Origin: Gnetum montanum
Taxonomy: Eukaryota > Streptophyta > Gnetopsida > Gnetales > Gnetaceae
NCBI GenBank assembly: GCA_015680685.1
Contig: MNCI01003713.1
Coordinates: 73,617 to 126,620 of the forward strand
Reading direction: 5' to 3'
DNA: 53,004 nucleotides
Of this stretch, positions 11,502 to 23,908 are shown piece after piece. The translations under genes were made by a program, and so were the position numbers. The stretch's first letter is position 1, and each line of letters starts with the position of its first letter. The notes below the pieces were generated by a model, which searched no databases, had not been told where the DNA came from, and saw only the letters and a list, made by a program, of their open reading frames with translations.

Positions 11502-11600
11502 TTAGCACTATTACGAGGGACNCATGCATGAATGCTTGTGATTCATATGGTTGGGCATAGGGGTACCTCGTCACTCATCATTAGCACTATTACGAGGGAC
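11445..11600. repeat. 77-bp perfect duplication around an N: assembly join
   Basis: Bases 11445-11521 and 11524-11600 are identical and are separated by C-free filler with one N at 11522. The repeated block covers the LTR end and the primer site. An exact 77-bp repeat straddling a single N is what unmerged contig ends of k-mer length look like, so it is probably not real DNA. Confidence 0.85.
11502..11521 (+). promoter_or_regulatory. Primer binding site of element B (repeated at 11581-11600)
   Basis: TTAGCACTATTACGAGGGAC follows the LTR end. It is the Asp-tRNA-complementary site of this family with more changes than in A or D. Confidence 0.65.
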
Positions 11601-11753
11601 CTTTCAGTTGTTACATGCGCTATTTAGGTTTTAGTGAAAATTATTTAAAATAATTGGAACAAACCTTAGAGTCATATCATACCTTAAAATAACTACAAAA
11701 ATTTCTAAAAGCACACTGCATTTTTATTTTCTAACATAAAATATCTTCTTCTC

Positions 11754-13648
11754 ATAGGAGTGATTCTCCATCCAAGTTTGATGGAATTCATTAGTAGGTG
11801 CCTCAACAATATAGAGTGGTATATGCTCATCCTGATGAGTATGTATCCAATTTCACCTTTATCCTACATTAGGATGAATAGCTATGGTGGCATGACATGG
11901 AGGACAACATTGTGTTGTCACCTAATCAATCTGTTCCTGTGATGCTCCAAGAAATTCTTATATGATTGGGTCTCCAGGGACTTCATGTTGAGTACATTGT
12001 GTAGGCTAGTGATGCAAGGGATTATGATCCCATTGAGGCACAATGTCTAAGGGATTGATAGCTAAAATAGTGCTACAAATATATGAAGGGGAAGTTGTTC
12101 AATGATTCCCCATACCTGCTGTACCAAAAAGATGGTGGAGAACCCTTCTTTGGGGATTTTCCATTCAGTGAAATTCCTCTCTTTGACTTTCGTGAAGGAG
12201 GTAAAAACTAGAAATTGCAGTCCATGATCCATAATCCAGGTTTTGGAAAGAATGGATCCAATGACAAGGGAGGATCCAAGGAGGACAGTCAGGGTAGGGA
12301 TGCTGACAAGAAACAAGATTGTGATCATGGTTGGGATCACCAAAGAGGGGGTAGCAGGCATCATGATGGTTAGTCCTCCTTCCTCTTCACCTTCATCATC
12401 ATCTTCTTCCTCTTTTGGCTTTGAGTGTAACCATAGGGGGCACGATCATGATGGAGGTGACCGACAGGAGTAAGGTGATCGTAGGGATCGTTAGGAAAGT
12501 CAAGACTCAGGGCGTAGGCATTCAAGAGAGACCACTACCATGAATGAAGAGGTAGTAGAAGGCATCTTAGGAACCAAAATCATGGCCTCGATGAGCCTCT
12601 ACTTGCAACTCAAAGCATGCTAAACATTGTAGAGGCAATAAGAATTCCTATAAGGCACATTAAGGATAGTTGGATCAAGAGGCTAGACATCAACAACATC
12701 CCTAGGTTCAAAGGGGGATATAACTCAGATCCGTAGAATCATATTCAACCTTTCCATGATGCATGTGCCTTGAAAAATATAGAAAATGAGTGGCAAAAGC
12801 TTAAGTTGTTTCCCAAGACACTCATTAAAGAAGCATAAAACTGGTACCAATCCTTAGAACTGGAATCTATTAGATGGTGGGGTACAATGCTTGAATTATT
12901 TAATGACAAGTATCAGATGTACTCCTGAGTATTCAACTTGAGGAAGCAAATCCAAGGATGAAAAAAAGGGATACATGAACCCTTGGATGCCACCATGGGC
13001 CAATACTATTCCTTATTACACAGATGTATTGGCCATGATTATTCTCAATTAGAGTAACTTCACCACATTATAGATGGGCTTTGATTAGAAATGAGAAGAA
13101 ATCTTAGCATTGATGCCCAAGGGAAATTGTTAGAATTAAGAGCCCATTAGATCCAAAGGTTGATTGAGTAAGTAGTGAAAGAGGAAGGAGAATTAAGGAA
13201 ATGAGAAAGTACAGAGAAATACAATTACGATCCTTCCATTTGCAAGAGGGAGAGTTGATTTTGTGACAATGAAGAAGAATCATCACTTGATGAGGTGGTG
13301 AATCGAAAAACCTTGTCGCTTTAAAAATTCACGTCTAAAATTTTGGCCAAGGTTGATTGGTTATGGGACTCTGTGGATAACAGATTTCAAGCTGTTCTAA
13401 AAACTGCTAAAGAGTCTAAAGAAAAAAGTAGTGATCGTGATTGTAGGAGGTGCAAGAAAGTTGAACATGCCAATCAAAGAGGTAAGGGCAAGATCGTTGC
13501 AATAGAGGAAGTTGTAAGAACTAAATCAGATGATGATGGTGGATGTGACATCTACCATTATGAACATCCTAAGGGATTTTTCCCCATAGTGTTGCACTTA
13601 TGGGAGTCTGTGGTATATGTTTTGAATCCACAATTAGCACAAAGGTAA
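11754..13648 (+). pseudogene. Degenerate gag of element B
   Basis: The leader includes VVYAHPDEYVSNFTFILH followed by a TAG, as in A and D. At about 12670-13060 lies the gag core: DINNIPRFKGGYNSDP, then HDACALKNIENEWQKLKLF, WYQSLELESIRWW and FNLRKQIQG, the usual FxGxxDP...F...W...F layout of retrotransposon gag. A lysine-rich C-terminal part with a possible CKKVEHANQRGKGK knuckle remnant is at 13430-13490. Many stops and frameshifts are present. It would form the particle shell. Confidence 0.75.
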
Positions 13649-14256
13649 ACAACCAGAAGATTGCCTTATCCCCAAGGTAATTCAAGGTAATTCCACTAGC
13701 AACAATAGTATTATCTAAGTGGAACTTCACCACAATCATACGAGTAGTATTAACAATGGTAGCAACCACAATCATGGGAATTGGTAGCACTAAGGTAGCA
13801 ATACACTTACAGAAAACCTGATCTATATGGGTATTACATTTAGCAACCCCTGCCTTCACGTGACTCTTCGAGTCATGTTTCTACTTTCCAAGCTCACTAC
13901 TATCCTTATGATTATTATCAAACTCATTCTTCACATGCAAGAAAGGATACCACCTTTTATCCTTATCCTCCTCCTATTTCTGCACATGTTCCTCCTCCCT
14001 CAACATAGCTATTGCATGCTCCATATATGCAAGGTGAACTCCCAACTCAATCACAACAACACAAACTAAGGCCATTAATCTACAACTGGTTCATCAACCG
14101 AGTGGTTCAGACACTTGATCTAAGAAAAGACCTTTCTTTTGATCCAATAGTCCACCTAAGCCCTCACATATACCTGTGGTTGGCAACCTTGTCTTTCTAT
14201 CTCCCTTTATATGAAATTCCTTCTCAAACCAAATACCACCTAGGATCCATACTCTT

Positions 14257-14700
14257 ATGCTTACTCATGTAGTATTTGATTGGATCCTTGCTGGAAACCT
14301 TCCTAAGAAATTAGTAGATCCTAGGAGTCCTCTTATTTATTTGCAGATTGTTAGGAATGAACTATGCAAAGCTCTTCTTGATTCAGGTTCTGGTATCAAC
14401 CTGATTTCTCATGAGATGTATATTGCATGGAACTTGCCTCCTCTAAAGAAGAGGAATATTATATTAGAATTGGTAGACCTATCCATCATCATTTCATTGG
14501 GATTGGTAGAAGACATTGTGACCACAATCTATGGGTGGTCTTATCCTACTAATTTCCTAGTGATCAAGGTGAAGAACCACAAAGGGAACTTCCCAATCAT
14601 TATAGGAAGGGCATGGCTAAGCACCATTGATGCAAAAATGGGCAGAAGAGATCTTTCCCTAAAAATATCTAAATAAAATGCATTTGAGAAGATTTAGAAG
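14257..14700 (+). pseudogene. Retropepsin (protease) domain of element B
   Basis: The longest clean frame of B: LCKALLDSGSGINLISHEMY with the DSG catalytic loop, then the GWSYPTNFLVIKVKNHKGNF stretch and the IIIGRAWLSTIDAKMGRRDL block. It is nearly full domain length (about 140 residues) and ends at a stop behind SLKISK. It sits between gag and RT as expected. Confidence 0.8.
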
Positions 14701-14898
14701 AAGATAGTTCCATGCATCGCATATAATGATGTAGGGTGTAATTGTGTGTAGAAACTCTGGTAAGTGAAATGAGCATCCATCTCTGCATGCAGGTAATATG
14801 CACCAAAAGTTGATATTCAAAGATGTCTGTACATAGTAGCCACAAAAAAAGAGGGCACCCAATGGCTAACCACTAATTCTGAAAGTAGCACACTTTGC

Positions 14899-16130
14899 AT
14901 GGAACCTATTAGGAGCCTAAAATATGCATATGTCATAGGCATGGATGAGCTAGAGCAAGTTCATCAGCAACTCTCGAAAAATGAAAATGATGATACCTAT
15001 CAAGGAGAGTTGGAAATTCCTGAAAATTTCAAGCAAGAGCCCCTTGAATTAAAAGTTCTATTGACTAGCATGGAATATGTGTTCTTAAAAAATGGGAAGC
15101 TAGTCATAATCAATGCAAATATGGTGCAAGAATAGAAAAAGATGCTATTAAATGTGGTTGAAAAATGGTTAGCAGCCTTTGCCTAGTCATATCTTGAACT
15201 CATAGGGATTGATCCCCAGATACACCAACATCATATCTAGATCAATCTAGCCATGAAGCCAAAGAGGTAGCCACAAAGGCAGTTGAACCCTAAATTGAAG
15301 TAGATCATCAAGAAGGAAATCAAACAACTCCTCAAGGTAGGGTTATCTATCCCATTGTGGACAACGAGTAGGTTAGTTCACTCATGATTGTGCTAAAGAA
15401 AGATGAAAAGTGGTAGGTCTACATTGATTTTTAGCTGCTAAATATGGAAAAATTCAAGGGTCATTTCCATTGCCATTTGTTGATAAGGTGTTAGACATAA
15501 TATCTGGGCATTAGTTTTACAATTTTCTCAATGGTTATAGTGGTTTGAACCAAATCCAAATCGCACTAGAGGACCAAGCCAAGACAACATTCACGAGTCC
15601 TTGGGGGACTTTTGCATATTGCAAGATGCCATTTGGATTGTGCAATGCTCTTGCTACATTCCAATGTCTGGTCCTTAGCATTTTTCAATAACAAATTGGT
15701 AGTGGTATGGAAGTCTTTATGGATGATTTCTCTACCTATGGAGCTAAATTTGAGCAAGCCTTGGACCACCTTAAGCAAGTTTTGAAGAGATGTGTTGAAA
15801 CAAACCTTCAACTCAATTGGCAAAAGAGTCATTTCATGGTGTAGGAAGGCATTGTATTGGGGCACAAAATATCACAAGCAGGAATTGAGGTAGACCTTGA
15901 AAAAATAAGGGTCATCCAAGGAATAACCTGCCAACTAGAAATAGTCAAAGATGTTCAGTCATTCCTTGGACATACTGGCTATTACCGGTGATTCATAAAG
16001 AATTTCTATAAATTGCAAAACTGTTGGTTGAGCTAACAAAGAAAGATGCACCATTTGTCTAGACCAATGAATGTGAACAAGCATTCCAAAAATTAAAGAA
16101 GAAACTTGTAGAAACTCTAATTCTACAAGC
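14899..16130 (+). pseudogene. Reverse transcriptase of element B
   Basis: The pre-RT frame (14899-15135) ends ...YVFLKNGKLVIINAN. The core follows in broken frames: KEIKQLLKVG, YNFLNGYSGLNQIQIALEDQ, TFTSPWGTFAYCKMPFGLCN, and VFMDDFSTYG with the intact catalytic Asp pair at 15722-15727. The SFLGHTGYYRXFIKNFYKL block is at 15957-16015. Stops are frequent, many of them TAG where the relatives have Q or W codons. Confidence 0.85.
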
Positions 16131-16149
16131 ACTAAACTAGTTCAAACCA

Positions 16150-16540
16150 TTTCATGTTATGAAAGATGCAACAAATTTTGTCTTGGGAGTTGTGCTTACA
16201 TAGATGGATGACAAAAAACATCCATATTACATCCATTGCACAAGATGAAGCATTGTGGATGTACAAATGAACTACACCATCATAAAAAAGAATTTATGGT
16301 AGTGGTGTTTGCTCTAGAGAAGTTTAGGCATTATGTATTTGGATACAAAGTGTTTGTGCATATGGATCATAGCGCTATCTGATTTTTGATGAACAAGCCA
16401 ATGGTGAGTCCCCGCGTCATACAATGGCTCGTGATCTTATAGGGATTTGATCTTATGATGGTAGATTAAAAGGAAACTAAGAATGTGGTTGTTGATCACT
16501 TGTCTCAGTTGTGATGGGACAACAAAGAGGATGAAAGCCC
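16150..16540 (+). pseudogene. RNase H domain of element B
   Basis: The frame reads VVFALEKFRHYVFGYKVFVH, then MDHSAIXFLMNKPMVSPRVI, and a decayed NVVVDHLSQL end at about 16480-16510. It aligns directly with the A and D copies. Confidence 0.75.
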
Positions 16541-16639
16541 ACTATCTAATTTGTTTCCTAATGAACTCCTCTTTGCTAGGGCTATAACAAAATAATTTCC
16601 CACTAAGCCTAAATGGTATAATGGCATTCTCATCTATCT

Positions 16640-17800
16640 TCTCACCTAAGAGATGCCACAAGGGTTGCACCACTAGAAAAAACAACAATTTCTTCACCAG
16701 GTAAAACTTTTCATGGAGATCAATGGGCACCTCCACAAGGTGTGTGCTGATGGCCTAATTCATTGGTATGTCCCTGATGTTGATCAAATATGAATTCTCT
16801 AGGATGCTCATGAGGGTCCTTGTGGGGACCACTATGTTAGGAGATGCATGACCATTAAAATCCTAATGGCAGGGTACTATTAGCCAACAATCTTCAGGGA
16901 TGCTCATCAATATGTCCACTCTTGTGAATGCTATCAACAAGATGGTGATATGATTGCTCAAATGGAGGGACCCCAACAATGGATATAACAATTAGAATCC
17001 TTTAACATTTGGGGCCTTGATTTCATGGATCCCATCACACCCATGTCAAATGGAATGGCGTACATCATAGTCACTGTTGACTATTGTACAAAATTGGTAG
17101 AAGCAACAACTATCACCAAATGTACATCTTCTACTACTACTCGATTTATACAAAAAAATGTTGTAAACAGGTTTGGTATACCATGTGCATTAACTTTTGA
17201 CAATGGAATCCACTTTACAGGTACTAACTTTCAAAAGCTTATGTAATGCTTGGGGATTGAACATAAACTAACAACACCCTACCACCCCAAGCCAATGGTC
17301 AAGTTGAGGCTACCAATAGGGAAATTACAAAGATTCTAATAAAAACTATTAGCAAATATAGGAAAGACTGGAGCATAAAACTCAATGATGCCCTTTGAAC
17401 CTACCACTCAACATCGAAACTTTCTATAGGCTATTCCCCTTATGAGCTGGTCTACAGGAAATTACCAACACTTCCTATCTGAGGTCTGTACACTTTCAAC
17501 AACCTATGACCTTGACCTTGACTTAAGTCTAGCACAAAAATAAAAATTAATGAATCTCAACTTACTAAACAAAATTTGATTGGTGGCCCTATCATCTAAC
17601 GAATTGCATAAGGCATTCAACAAAAATCACTATGGCCTTAAAATTAGAAAAGTCAAATTTGAACTAAAAGATAAGGTTTTCTACCAGAACCCACACATGG
17701 ACCTCAATGAACTAAGTTCAAGATTTTGTGGGAAGGATCTTATATAATTTACGAAAATTTTCCTTCTGGGGCCATGATGATCTACAAACTCAAGAGTCTA
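16640..17800 (+). pseudogene. Integrase of element B (most complete domain order)
   Basis: The zinc-binding part has HEGPCGDHY and a CECYQQDGD end (16800-16945). The core contains WGLDFMDPITPMSNGMAY with the first catalytic Asp, a TFDNGIHFTGTNF block with the second, and [10 protein letters not shown] with the Glu after a one-base shift near 17290. Counting through the shift gives 35 residues between the second Asp and the Glu, the standard DD35E spacing. The C-terminal part continues to about 17800 (YELVYRKLPTLPI-like). It would insert the DNA copy into the host genome. One frameshift and several stops kill it. Confidence 0.8.
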
Positions 17801-17926
17801 AATAAGAAATAACTAGTCAACATACAATAAGTCAAACCTTTCCATAAGCCTAAGCCAACTCATGCAACAAACTCCTCATCAGATGGACAACCACACTTAA
17901 TATTTTGGATCTCCTCCTTTCAACTT

Positions 17927-17940
17927 AGTCATGGGGGAGA
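17927..17940 (+). promoter_or_regulatory. Second polypurine-tract-like site behind pol (element B)
   Basis: AGTCATGGGGGAGA lies right behind the pol frame, 1.9 kb before the true tract at 19833. It is nearly the same word as the LTR-adjacent tracts of A and E, and D has the same site at 26558. Confidence 0.5.
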
Positions 17941-19832
17941 TGGCCATCCATGCTAACTATGTAACTAGCTCTTCAGTTTTTGCTCTTTTTGTTTTACATC
18001 TTGTTACTTTCACAACTTTTGTTTTACACATTCTTTATTTTACATCTTTTTGTTTTACATTATTAGTTTTTCAAGGTTTTTATTTTACAATTTCATTAAT
18101 GCATTTTATTTTTCTTAAATATTTTACACTTTCTTGTATGTTTTCCTTTATTTGGATGTGTTTTTCTTATTATGTTTTACTAATAACATGCCTTATTGCC
18201 AACTAGGTACAGTGTAGTTTGATTACTATGGGCATGTGTTATCTTGTTATTTGATTGTTGGTGTGTGGATTCTAGCTTTGAATTTTATTACTGATATCTA
18301 GGAGATGGTTTCTTTTTTTATGAAATAGGTAGTGAGTCCACAACAAACACCCATCCACAAACTCTATGGTTTTCCTTATTCTGGAAGTGTGAGATATCTT
18401 TTTCATTAATACAACTTTAACAAATTTATGACTCTGGTAGTCTTTGGATTTGGAAAGGATTCAAACGTTTGAATAGGGTGTGACTTCAAGGGAACTCGGT
18501 GTTGTTTGTGCTTTTATGCTTTGAAGTTGAATAAGTCTTTGCATGATGTGGTTCCCATTATCACAAAAAAAGAAAAAGAAAAAAAATGAAATGATGGGAA
18601 TTCAAAGCACATCCCTTAGACAAAATAAATGGGCTACAAGCACTAGTTATGGGACTAGAAAGACATGTTACCCATGCCTAAAGGTCCCCTCTAACTAAGG
18701 CCCTTTCTCACTACCTACTCTTTTCTTCTTTAATAAGGAATGATGGTTGTTTTGTGGGAGCACTCTTGTATCTTAGGGGGTGGATTAGTCTTAGAGTGGT
18801 GATGCGATGTTACAGAATGTGGTTGGTTTTGGTCTAGCCTAATGATGGATTTTATCAGGTCATTTAACCAGAAAATTCACAAGGGACTTCATGTGACCTT
18901 AATTAGGAACTTCATTCTACACACTCTCTCTTTCCATTTATGCTTTTCATGTTTCACTTCACTATTTGTTTCATGTTCTTGTTCAATGTCTTGGTTGATG
19001 TGTTGAAATTCTTAGGTAATGTTTTGTGGGTTTTTGTAATTAACTTTCCATAACCATTAATCATCCATGGGGCCCACGGACTCCTTGGTTTGAAGGTATG
19101 CGAGGGCAATAAAGGGCATGTGCTTGCTTTGGGAAGGACCCACTTACATATATTTTGGTTGGTTTAGTTAAGTTCTTTATCCTTAGAAATCCTCACAATC
19201 AAATCATTTTACCTACCCCATCAATGACATCTAATTGTGCATCTTCACAACATTTTTCAATGCAACCCTCTTTTTATTATTGTGAATTATTAAACCCTCT
19301 TTAAGAATTTCATCGCGTTTGAACTTTTCAAAATTTAATGGATTGCTTATCCATTTCACCTATTTTTCAACCTTCTTGCTAACATTATTAACGAAATCAA
19401 TCCCCCATAATCACAACCCAACCAAGTGTAATTGTCGACAAAACAAGATACTTAAAAGATATATGTTACACATTACACACTAATCCATGATTTTGTTGTG
19501 ATTGCAGTGGAAAGTGAAGACTAGAAGCAAGATTGTCTTTACCAAAGAATAAGCAACAAGACCATGCGATGAGGATCCTTCATGATTGTTCAATATTCTC
19601 CCTTGCTCTTCAATTGCCAAAGGAGTTGGATGCCAGTTTTGTCTAGGGTATTCCATTCTCTTATCATGAACATCCAAATTTGAAAAAATTTGTAAATTTG
19701 TATACTCAGGCACTTAGGATTTGTCTCTTTCATCTAAGTCAGTTGCATGTCAGTCAATAATCCCATACCTTCCCAATATTTTGTAAAGAACTTGTTCCTC
19801 CTTTTGTTCACTTGAGGATGAGTTTTCATTCC
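17941..19832 (+). other. Element B non-coding tail
   Basis: A T-rich stretch with many TTTTGTTTTACA words (17980-18180), then blocks shared with the tails of A and D. No extra ORF is present. The frame 17931-18206 is T-rich low complexity and is not taken as a gene. Confidence 0.6.
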
Positions 19833-19844
19833 GTTGTGTGGGTA
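19833..19844 (+). promoter_or_regulatory. Polypurine tract of element B
   Basis: GTTGTGTGGGTA directly before the 3' LTR start; a decayed form of the family's GGGGGTA tract. Confidence 0.6.
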
Positions 19845-20716
19845 TAATGAATACTGTTTTATTTGGCTTTAATATTGGAGCCTCAATATCAAATACATGA
19901 TATCGGGCCCCAAGATGTGATGTTGAATATCTGATATCATGGGGTATGTGTTGACCTATAAATATAGTGCTTGGGCACATGGTTTTCATATAGTTCTTGT
20001 TATAGCATAGCAAAGCTCTTACAATTTTTTTTCTCCAGAGTTAGAATATTTTCCAAAGTGCCTGTAGCAAGAGTCATTGAGTGTACAGATCTTTATTCGA
20101 GCATTGTTGTACCTGAGCATGGCAGTGTGTGCAGAAATAAAGAAAAGCCTTCTAATGAAACTTTGCAGCACCTTGGCCAGCTTACATATATTATCTATGC
20201 ATTTAATATTTCATGTAATTTCCTTTGATGCTCTCAAGTAATTAAGCTAAGTAAGCTAAGTAAACTAGTTTGATTAAATATAAGTTAATTAAGTGTATAG
20301 TACAACCACTTCGGGCATGTGTATGACTCTTTGTAACCTAGCAATGCTTAACATTTGGTAACCCAGCAGCTTTATACATGTTCAGGATGTGCACATAATG
20401 TGGGATTGGATACTTATGTTAAGATAGTTATTGATTAGCAGTTAGATTAAGTTAAATTGATTATAAATGACATTTCAACTTGTTTTTAATCGTAGAAAAA
20501 TAAAATATAAAATAATAAAAATCATGTGCGTCGATTATACTTAGCCATACAATTAAGCTCCACAAGTATAGTTGAAAAGACAATGATTCTCATGATTAGA
20601 TTTCATGTCCTAGAACTAGTGCACTTAAGAACTTAAGGTCTGCAAAATTTGACCAAATCGTGTGTAAATGCTTGTGATTCGTATGGTTGGGCATAGAAGT
20701 ACTTCACTGCTCATCA
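19845..20716 (+). repeat. Element B 3' LTR
   Basis: It starts TAATGAATACTG (variant of TGATGA) and ends GCTCATCA; 872 bp. It is uninterrupted and is the reference used to reassemble the split 5' LTR. The TATA region CCTATAAATATAGTGC is at about 19955-19970. Confidence 0.85.
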
Positions 20717-22195
20717 CTTACTATAAAAAAAACTTGCAAAGAGATTTCCAAAATGAAAGAAAGAAAGTGACGGAAAAATCGTAGAAGGATTTTAGACATT
20801 TTTGAATATGAAAGGTAATACAACAATTATAGAAATTAGGAAATGTCAAAACCTAAAAAAATTTGCCTATAGATACATCTTAAGACATATAGTTAATATT
20901 GTACATTAGAAAAATTAGAGGAATAAAATATATCTTTATCATTAATTTTTAAAAATTAATGAATCAATAGCAAATAAAGTAAAAGTTTTATATAATATGT
21001 ATTTCTCTAATAGATTTGACATTTTTTGAATTGTGAAGATTTAAAAAACTCTTATAGGAGCTTTCAATGTTATTGAAATGAAAATAATCAACAATGATTC
21101 AATGTAAGGTGTAAGGCAACTAAAATTTTGCTAAAGACTCAAAAGCCACTAAAAATTTTTAGGTCATACGAAAATTTAATGTGGGCTAAAAAGAGACAAT
21201 TTTTCAAACAAAGCTTCACTTTAAATTCAATTCGTAGAAGAGCTTTTGATCTTTTTCCTTTCTATTGATCATGCAATACACCCATAAAAAATAGAAGAAT
21301 AGAATTATAAGAATATGTAAATATGATCTTTTTTAGGCAACCACATGGCTACTCCATCATAAGCCATGACAGAAGGCAAGAATCAGACTCACAACCTTCG
21401 AACCAAGAAATAAGTGTCCTAATATGCAATAATGCATCACATACAAAACCTTAGCCTATTTTAAGATAAAATCAAGGAAAGACACCTAAGTTAGCCTCAC
21501 TTCAATTATATTTTAAATTTTTCAAAATATAAAATATGAAATATCAAATTGAAATTAAAACTTTACTATGTATGAAGACCCATAGGATCTATTAGATATA
21601 TATTACACTTTCATGGAAAATAAAGATAGAATATACAAATTAACTAAAAAAATAAACTAGTAAAAACAAATTAGACAATTTTTGTCGATGTAACATTATA
21701 ATGAATTAAATCATAGTATAAATATGTTTCATGGCTTGGTTAAGTGAGGTCATTTTAATGAATTAAGTCATAGTACAAATAACAAGGCATCATCACTCAA
21801 AAACTCAATACTCATTTTATCAAGGTTGGGTCTTGGAAAGGTTTGTGAATGATCCAAAGGTTAACCTCTTAAATGTAGGCATATTTGAACCCATATCTTA
21901 TGAATTGAGAAACAAGCCCCTTACCATTGCTCCAACTAGGGTTCCCATGTAATGAATATAAATAATAAGAAAAATTCTAAAAAGATGGAAAGCTACAAGT
22001 AAGTGTGTGAAATTTGGTTGCAAGATTGAATTTTACAGAACTTGAAGAGTTAGATGTCTGTTAACATTTAACAATGAAAAATGGATGGATGTCAACCATT
22101 TTAAATTGGGAGATAATTCAGATCAATTCCAAAATTTCAAAGTTCAAATCGCCTTGAAGCAAAATAAATTTGAATGGAAGCATAAAAAATCAATA
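20717..22195. other. AT-rich DNA without supported genes
   Basis: About 70% or more A+T by eye, no convincing frame. It contains one tRNA-like SINE head (21875-21955). The left end of the LINE may reach into the last 100 bases but I cannot read it. Confidence 0.6.
21875..21955 (-). repeat. Second tRNA-headed SINE-like repeat (minus strand)
   Basis: On the minus strand the text reads TGGAGCAATGGTAAGGGGCT (A-box-like) and, about 30 nt on, ATGGGTTCAAATATGCC (B-box-like). The head differs from the 41.5-kb family. The 3' body is not defined. Confidence 0.4.
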
Positions 22196-22849
22196 TGACA
22201 AGGATGCCCTTTCACTCCTTATTTATTTATCCTTGTTGCTAATGCGCTTAGAGCTATTCGTAGAACTCACAATGATTCTATGAGGTTAAGAGGTATCTCT
22301 CTTCCACAAGAAGGAAAGGATCTCATTTATAGTGAGTTTGCGGATGACACTTTTCTCACTTTTCTTGAGGACCATAATAATTTTAACATTGTTTTGGATT
22401 GCATTGACATCTATTGTAGATCCTAAGGAGCTAAAATTAATTGGAACAAAACACAAGCTATTCAGTCTAACTGCTCTTCGATGCCTACTTTGACTTATCA
22501 TTTTAATATCAAGTGGCTTTCTCCTATAGATGTTTTCACCGTTTTAGGTATCCTAATAGCTTTATTCACTACTCCCACTACCTTATGGAATAATGTGGTG
22601 AAAAAAGTGAAACATATAGCTTTGAAATGGGCTTCTAAACCTTTATCTCTTGTAGGTAGATTTATCGTAGTTAATCATATTTTGAGCTCTAGTCACATGT
22701 ACTACTCTTCTTTTATGGCTCCTTCCAAATCTTCCTTTCAGTGCATCAACATAATTCTTAGGAATTTTTTATGGGGGGATAAGGACAATCACAAAGCTTT
22801 TCATTAAGTCACTTGGGATATTTGCACTTTAAGCAAGGAACATGGGGGC
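22196..22849 (+). pseudogene. LINE (non-LTR) reverse transcriptase, left part
   Basis: The frame reads QGCPFTPYLFILVANAL, then LIYSEFADDTFLTFLE with the catalytic ADD of plant L1-type LINE reverse transcriptase, then AKINWNKTQAI and the ALKWASKPLSLVGRFIVVNH thumb-type stretch, NIILRNFLWGD and finally EHGG. It is interrupted by element D in the middle of the usual GGLGLP motif and resumes at 34182. One stop sits before the QG and another at 22424. The 5' endonuclease half is not visible, as is usual for truncated LINE insertions. Confidence 0.85.
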
Positions 22850-23763
22850 TGATGAAGTGTCATTAAGTCGATGTGTCGACTAGGCCACGTATATGGGGCC
22901 GCGTATACATGGCCGCATCAATGCAGCTCCATCGACATAGCCTTCCATTGGTCGACATGGCCTTTTTTATGCGGAGCTTATTTCGACCTATAAATAAGAG
23001 GACCTTCCGCCTCATTGAGGTACCTTTCAGTTAGTTGTAGTGAAGCTCTTGCATTTTGTTCCCATAGGAGATAGAATATTTTCCAAGTGCCCGTAGTAGA
23101 TGTAAGAAAAGTGATTAGCTCTTTATTCGAGTGTTGATGTATTTGAGCCCATTGGCGTGATGGTAATAAAGAAAAACCATTCAAGCATTCCTTGCAGCAT
23201 TTGGACTGAGCTATTTTATGCATTTAGTAGTTTAATATGTTTATTCTTTGTTAGTTACTTGTAAATTACTTAAGTTTCTATTATTGTTATCTCAATCGCT
23301 ATCACTCATTCGTAGTTCGTAAAGGCCATAAGTACAACCATCTCGAACGTAAATCAAACACCTGGCAAACCCAGTGACTCTTAACATCTGGTAACCCAGA
23401 AGTGTTAGGAAATGCTCAGAACGTGCTCGGAAGATGGGATCATATACTTATGCTAGGAATAGTTAGAGTACAAGCTAGAATAATTATAGATTAGATAATA
23501 GTTTATTCCTTACTCTTCATACCTTAATTAGCTACCAAAAGATAAGTAAAAAGCTATAAAAATCATTAGCCTTAATCTCACTTAACCATCGTAAGTAGAA
23601 CATCACAAGTAAGATTAGGAAGGCAATGACCGTTCTAACCCAAGGTTTCGTTGGTTAGGGTCTGGTGTATGTTAAGTGCTTACAGTCTACAGAATTCGAC
23701 CGAGTCATGTGTGAACGCCCATGATTCGTATGGTTGGACGTAGGGGTACCTAGCCGCTCATCA
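22850..23763 (+). repeat. Element D 5' LTR
   Basis: Starts TGATGAAGTGTC. U3 has GTCGAC and GTATAC palindromes (22868-22970), then the TATA box CTATAAATAAGAGG at 22987-23000. Ends GCTCATCA. Confidence 0.9.
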
Positions 23764-23783
23764 TTGGCATCGTTGCCAAGGAC
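23764..23783 (+). promoter_or_regulatory. Primer binding site, Asp-tRNA type (element D)
   Basis: TTGGCATCGTTGCCAAGGAC follows the LTR; it is the best-preserved copy of the tRNA-Asp-complementary site in this window. Confidence 0.85.
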
Positions 23784-23908
23784 TATTAGTCTTACATGTG
23801 TCATCTAACCTTAGTGAAATTATCATTCAAGTCTTTGGAATAGACCCAGGATAGAAACATTTATGCACGCTAGGCAAATTAAAGTAAATAGTAAGGTACA
23901 CCGATTAC

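Larger units (their letters stand above)
1808..20716 (+). mobile_element. Element B: Ty3/Gypsy LTR retrotransposon (Athila/Tat-like), host of nested insertions
   Basis: B runs from TGATGAACAATG at 1808 to GCTCATCA at 20716. Its 5' LTR is broken into 1808-1887, 2834-2862 and 10718-11501 by solo LTR C and element A; the pieces line up in order with the uninterrupted 3' LTR at 19845-20716. Between the LTRs lie an Asp-tRNA-type primer site, gag, protease, reverse transcriptase, RNase H, integrase and a long non-coding tail. Flanks are CTTTA on the left and CTTAC on the right, so a target duplication is at best eroded. All coding parts carry stops and frameshifts, so the element is dead. Placement on the Athila/Tat side rests on the primer site and on pol motifs such as NVVADHLSRL in sister copy A. 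Confidence 0.85.

Noticed and set aside
17931-18206. 91-residue hydrophobic frame behind pol of B, env-like at first sight
   Set aside because: It is built on TTTTGTTTTACA repeats; the aligned parts of A and D do not keep the frame.
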